This document shows, in pieces, positions 62,176-64,000 of a DNA stretch of 64,000 nt. The notes under the pieces were generated by a model that ran no database searches, was not told where the DNA came from, and saw only the letters and a program-made list of their open reading frames with translations. Numbering within the stretch: position 1 is the stretch's first letter; each line of letters starts with the position of its first letter. Source of the DNA: Latrodectus hesperus. Taxonomy: Eukaryota > Arthropoda > Arachnida > Araneae > Theridiidae. The DNA is taken from NCBI GenBank assembly GCA_037975125.1, contig CM075860.1, positions 42,507,282 to 42,571,281 of the forward strand. The letters are read 5' to 3'. The position numbers and the translations under genes were made by a program.

Positions 62176-64000
62176 TAACTTCCTTTGTTTCTTGGAACTG
62201 CCATGGTTTGCGTTCTCATCATGATGACATCAAGTCTATAATTTCAGCCTACAACCCCGCATGCATTGCACTTCAGGAAACATTCCTGAAGTCTAGCAAT
62301 AACTTTTCCATGCGTGGGTTTAAAAGCTTTAGAAATGACTGTGGTGACGATGGTGCAGTGTCTGGAGGAGTTTGCATTTTAACATCCAACAACTATCCCA
62401 GCACTGCCCAGCATTTAAATACTACACTACAGGCTGTAGCTGTGCGAATTCACACATCATGCTTGTTGACAGTCTGTAGTTTGTATTTGCCACCACACGA
62501 TGTCATCCGCCAAGAGGAACTCGATGCATTAATAGATCAGCTGCCAACACCATTTCTACTGTTAGGTGACTTTAACGGGCATAATTCTTTGTGGGGAAAT
62601 GATGATACAAATTCTCGCGGTCGGCAGATAGAGCAGTTTATTTCAGATAACAGTCTCTGTCTGCTTAATACCGACGAGAAAACATATTTCCATATACCCA
62701 CAAGAACATTCCATTCTCTCGATCTGGCCATTTGTTCACCATCTCTTCTGCCATTGTTAAATTTAACAGTAGGAAATGATCTTTTCAACAGCGATCATTT
62801 TCCTCTCGTCATCTCCCAGACTGGAGGTAGTAGTGTAGGACAACGCCTACCTACTTACGTGTACAGTCGGGCAGATTGGACATTATTTTCGCAATTGGCA
62901 GTTGTTGATGATGCAATGGTTATGATCGAAAATATTGCTATTGCCGTCAGTAAAGTCACTGAAACAATTAAGAATGCAGCTAATGCATCAATTCCTAAGA
63001 GTTCCTCTACACCACACAGGCGTTGCAAACCTTGGTGGAATGATGAATGTCAAAACACCTATAAGAAACAGAGGAAGTTATGGGGGCTATTCAGAAGATA
63101 CCCCACAACGGAGAATCTTATCGCCTTTAAGAGAGCAAAAGCATTAGCTCGCAGAGCTCGTCGTCGAAGTCAAAAGGAATCCTGGTCTCGCTACGTATCC
63201 TCAATTACTTCTTCCACATCCAGTAAACAGTTGTGGAGAAGAGTGAAAGCAGCCAATGGAATCTATAGAGAATTTTCTATTCCTATTTTGAAATCCGGAG
63301 CTGCTATATACTCTTCTCCAAAGGACATCGCTAACGTCCTTGGTGAAACCTTTGCTAGCGTCTCAAGCAACGACTCTTATAGTCCTTCGTTCTTAAGGAC
63401 AAAGAGTCGTGCTGAGAGAACACCAATTCGTTTCAACCATGGACAAGCTTTGCCTTACAACTGTGAATTTCGGATGTTGGAATTGAAGAGAGCATTACAG
63501 CAGGCCCATGATACTAGCCCAGGACCAGATGGAATCAGCTATCAAATGCTTCGTCATTTAAGTCCAGATTCCCTGTTGAACTAACTTTATCTATTCAATA
63601 GGATCTGGACTGAAAATAAATTTCCATCACTTTGGAGCGAAGCAATAGTGATTCCAATCCTTAAGGCTGGTAATGATTCTTCTGTTCCTTCAAGTTATCG
63701 ACCAATAGCTCTGACGAGTTGCTTGTGTAAGACTCTCGAACGTATGGTCAATGCCCGCCTCACCTATGTCTTAGAAATAAATAAATATATCCATATCAAT
63801 CAGAGTGGCTTCCGTAAAGGAAGGTCCACTCTTGATAATATTACATACTTGGAAACGCAGATTCGCAATACATTTGTGCGAAGGAATCATCTCGTTTCCA
63901 TTTTCTTCGACATAGAGAAGGCTTATGACCGTACGTGGCGTTATGGAATTCTCCGTAGGATGTATGATTTTGGCTTTAGGGGTAATTTGCCGATATTTAT
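62172..64000 (+). pseudogene. IL7 ORF2, partial, with one nonsense codon
   Basis: Endonuclease (LQETFL, GDFNGHNSLWG, NSDHFPLV) and early reverse transcriptase (SPGPDGISYQML) are intact. In LSPDSLLNLL a TTA became TAA (63582-63584). The same frame continues past it with SYRPIALTSCL, FRKGRSTLDNI and FFDIEKAYDRTW to the window edge. Confidence 0.93.

Larger units (their letters stand above)
60506..64000 (+). mobile_element. IL7: interspersed LINE, runs off the window
   Basis: Complete 5' terminus (CCCCTCAGGGGGTTTACC), leader, ORF1 and about half of ORF2. It is inserted in AL8. The 3' end is not in the window. Confidence 0.95.

Noticed and set aside
1..64000. CRISPR arrays, operons, bacterial promoters or prophage
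   Set aside because: The sequence is eukaryotic; tandem repeats here have long units without spacer structure.

Overview
The window is AT-rich, intron-poor eukaryotic DNA that is almost entirely non-LTR retrotransposon (LINE) sequence from about 10.5 kb onward. Arthropod-type LINEs with endonuclease, reverse transcriptase and RNase H, tRNA-derived SINEs, a dead Tc1 element and a 28S rDNA fragment point to an arthropod. The style of the LINEs suggests an arachnid, possibly an orb-weaver spider, but nothing in the window proves the species.

Region 1 (1-10,057): sparse DNA with SINEs, two tandem-repeat blocks, one single-exon ORF of 305 aa (3282-4199) with weak Bcl-2-family-like motifs, and a decayed Tc1 transposase. 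A 500-N assembly gap follows (10,058-10,557).

Region 2 (10,558-60,505): a head-to-tail array of one LINE family, here called AL (array LINE). There are eight recognisable members, all on the minus strand: AL1 10558-10936, AL2 10937-11683, AL3 13279-19233, AL4 19234-25015, AL5 25016-38577 (split), AL6 50581-54906, AL7 54907-60448 and AL8 60449-60505. At five junctions the 3' end of one copy, ending in RGAACC or GCAACC, runs directly into the 5' end of the next, whether that copy is full length or 5'-truncated. AL 3' ends carry two conserved RNA stem-loops whose stems covary between copies, an AATAAA-type signal, and often long 3'UTRs built of internal repeats. Between AL2 and AL3 lies a 1.06-kb 28S rDNA fragment. 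It breaks about 26 nt before the R2 insertion site and is followed by a convincing HDV-like self-cleaving ribozyme fold, the hallmark of an R2-type 5' end.

Region 3 (inside the array): a second LINE family, here called IL (interspersed LINE), has invaded the array seven times. IL1 (minus, 26347-37600) sits in AL5 with a 15-bp target duplication. IL2 (plus, 28160-33797) sits in IL1 with an 11-bp duplication. IL3, IL4 and IL5 (plus) form a tandem at 38578-50580. IL6 is a 152-bp 3' stub in AL7. IL7 (plus, 60506-64000) splits the AL8 hairpin and runs off the window. IL elements have ORF1 (Gag-like, three zinc knuckles) and ORF2 (endonuclease, reverse transcriptase, RNase H, terminal Cys/His motif). 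IL2 is intact in both ORFs; the others carry frameshifts, stops or truncations.

How it fits together: ORF1 would coat the element RNA, and ORF2 would nick the target and copy the RNA from its 3' stem-loop. The same-orientation, end-to-end, variably 5'-truncated AL array, with all 3' ends facing the low-copy flank, resembles the retrotransposon telomeres of Drosophila. That reading is an inference, and the tests are given in the findings.
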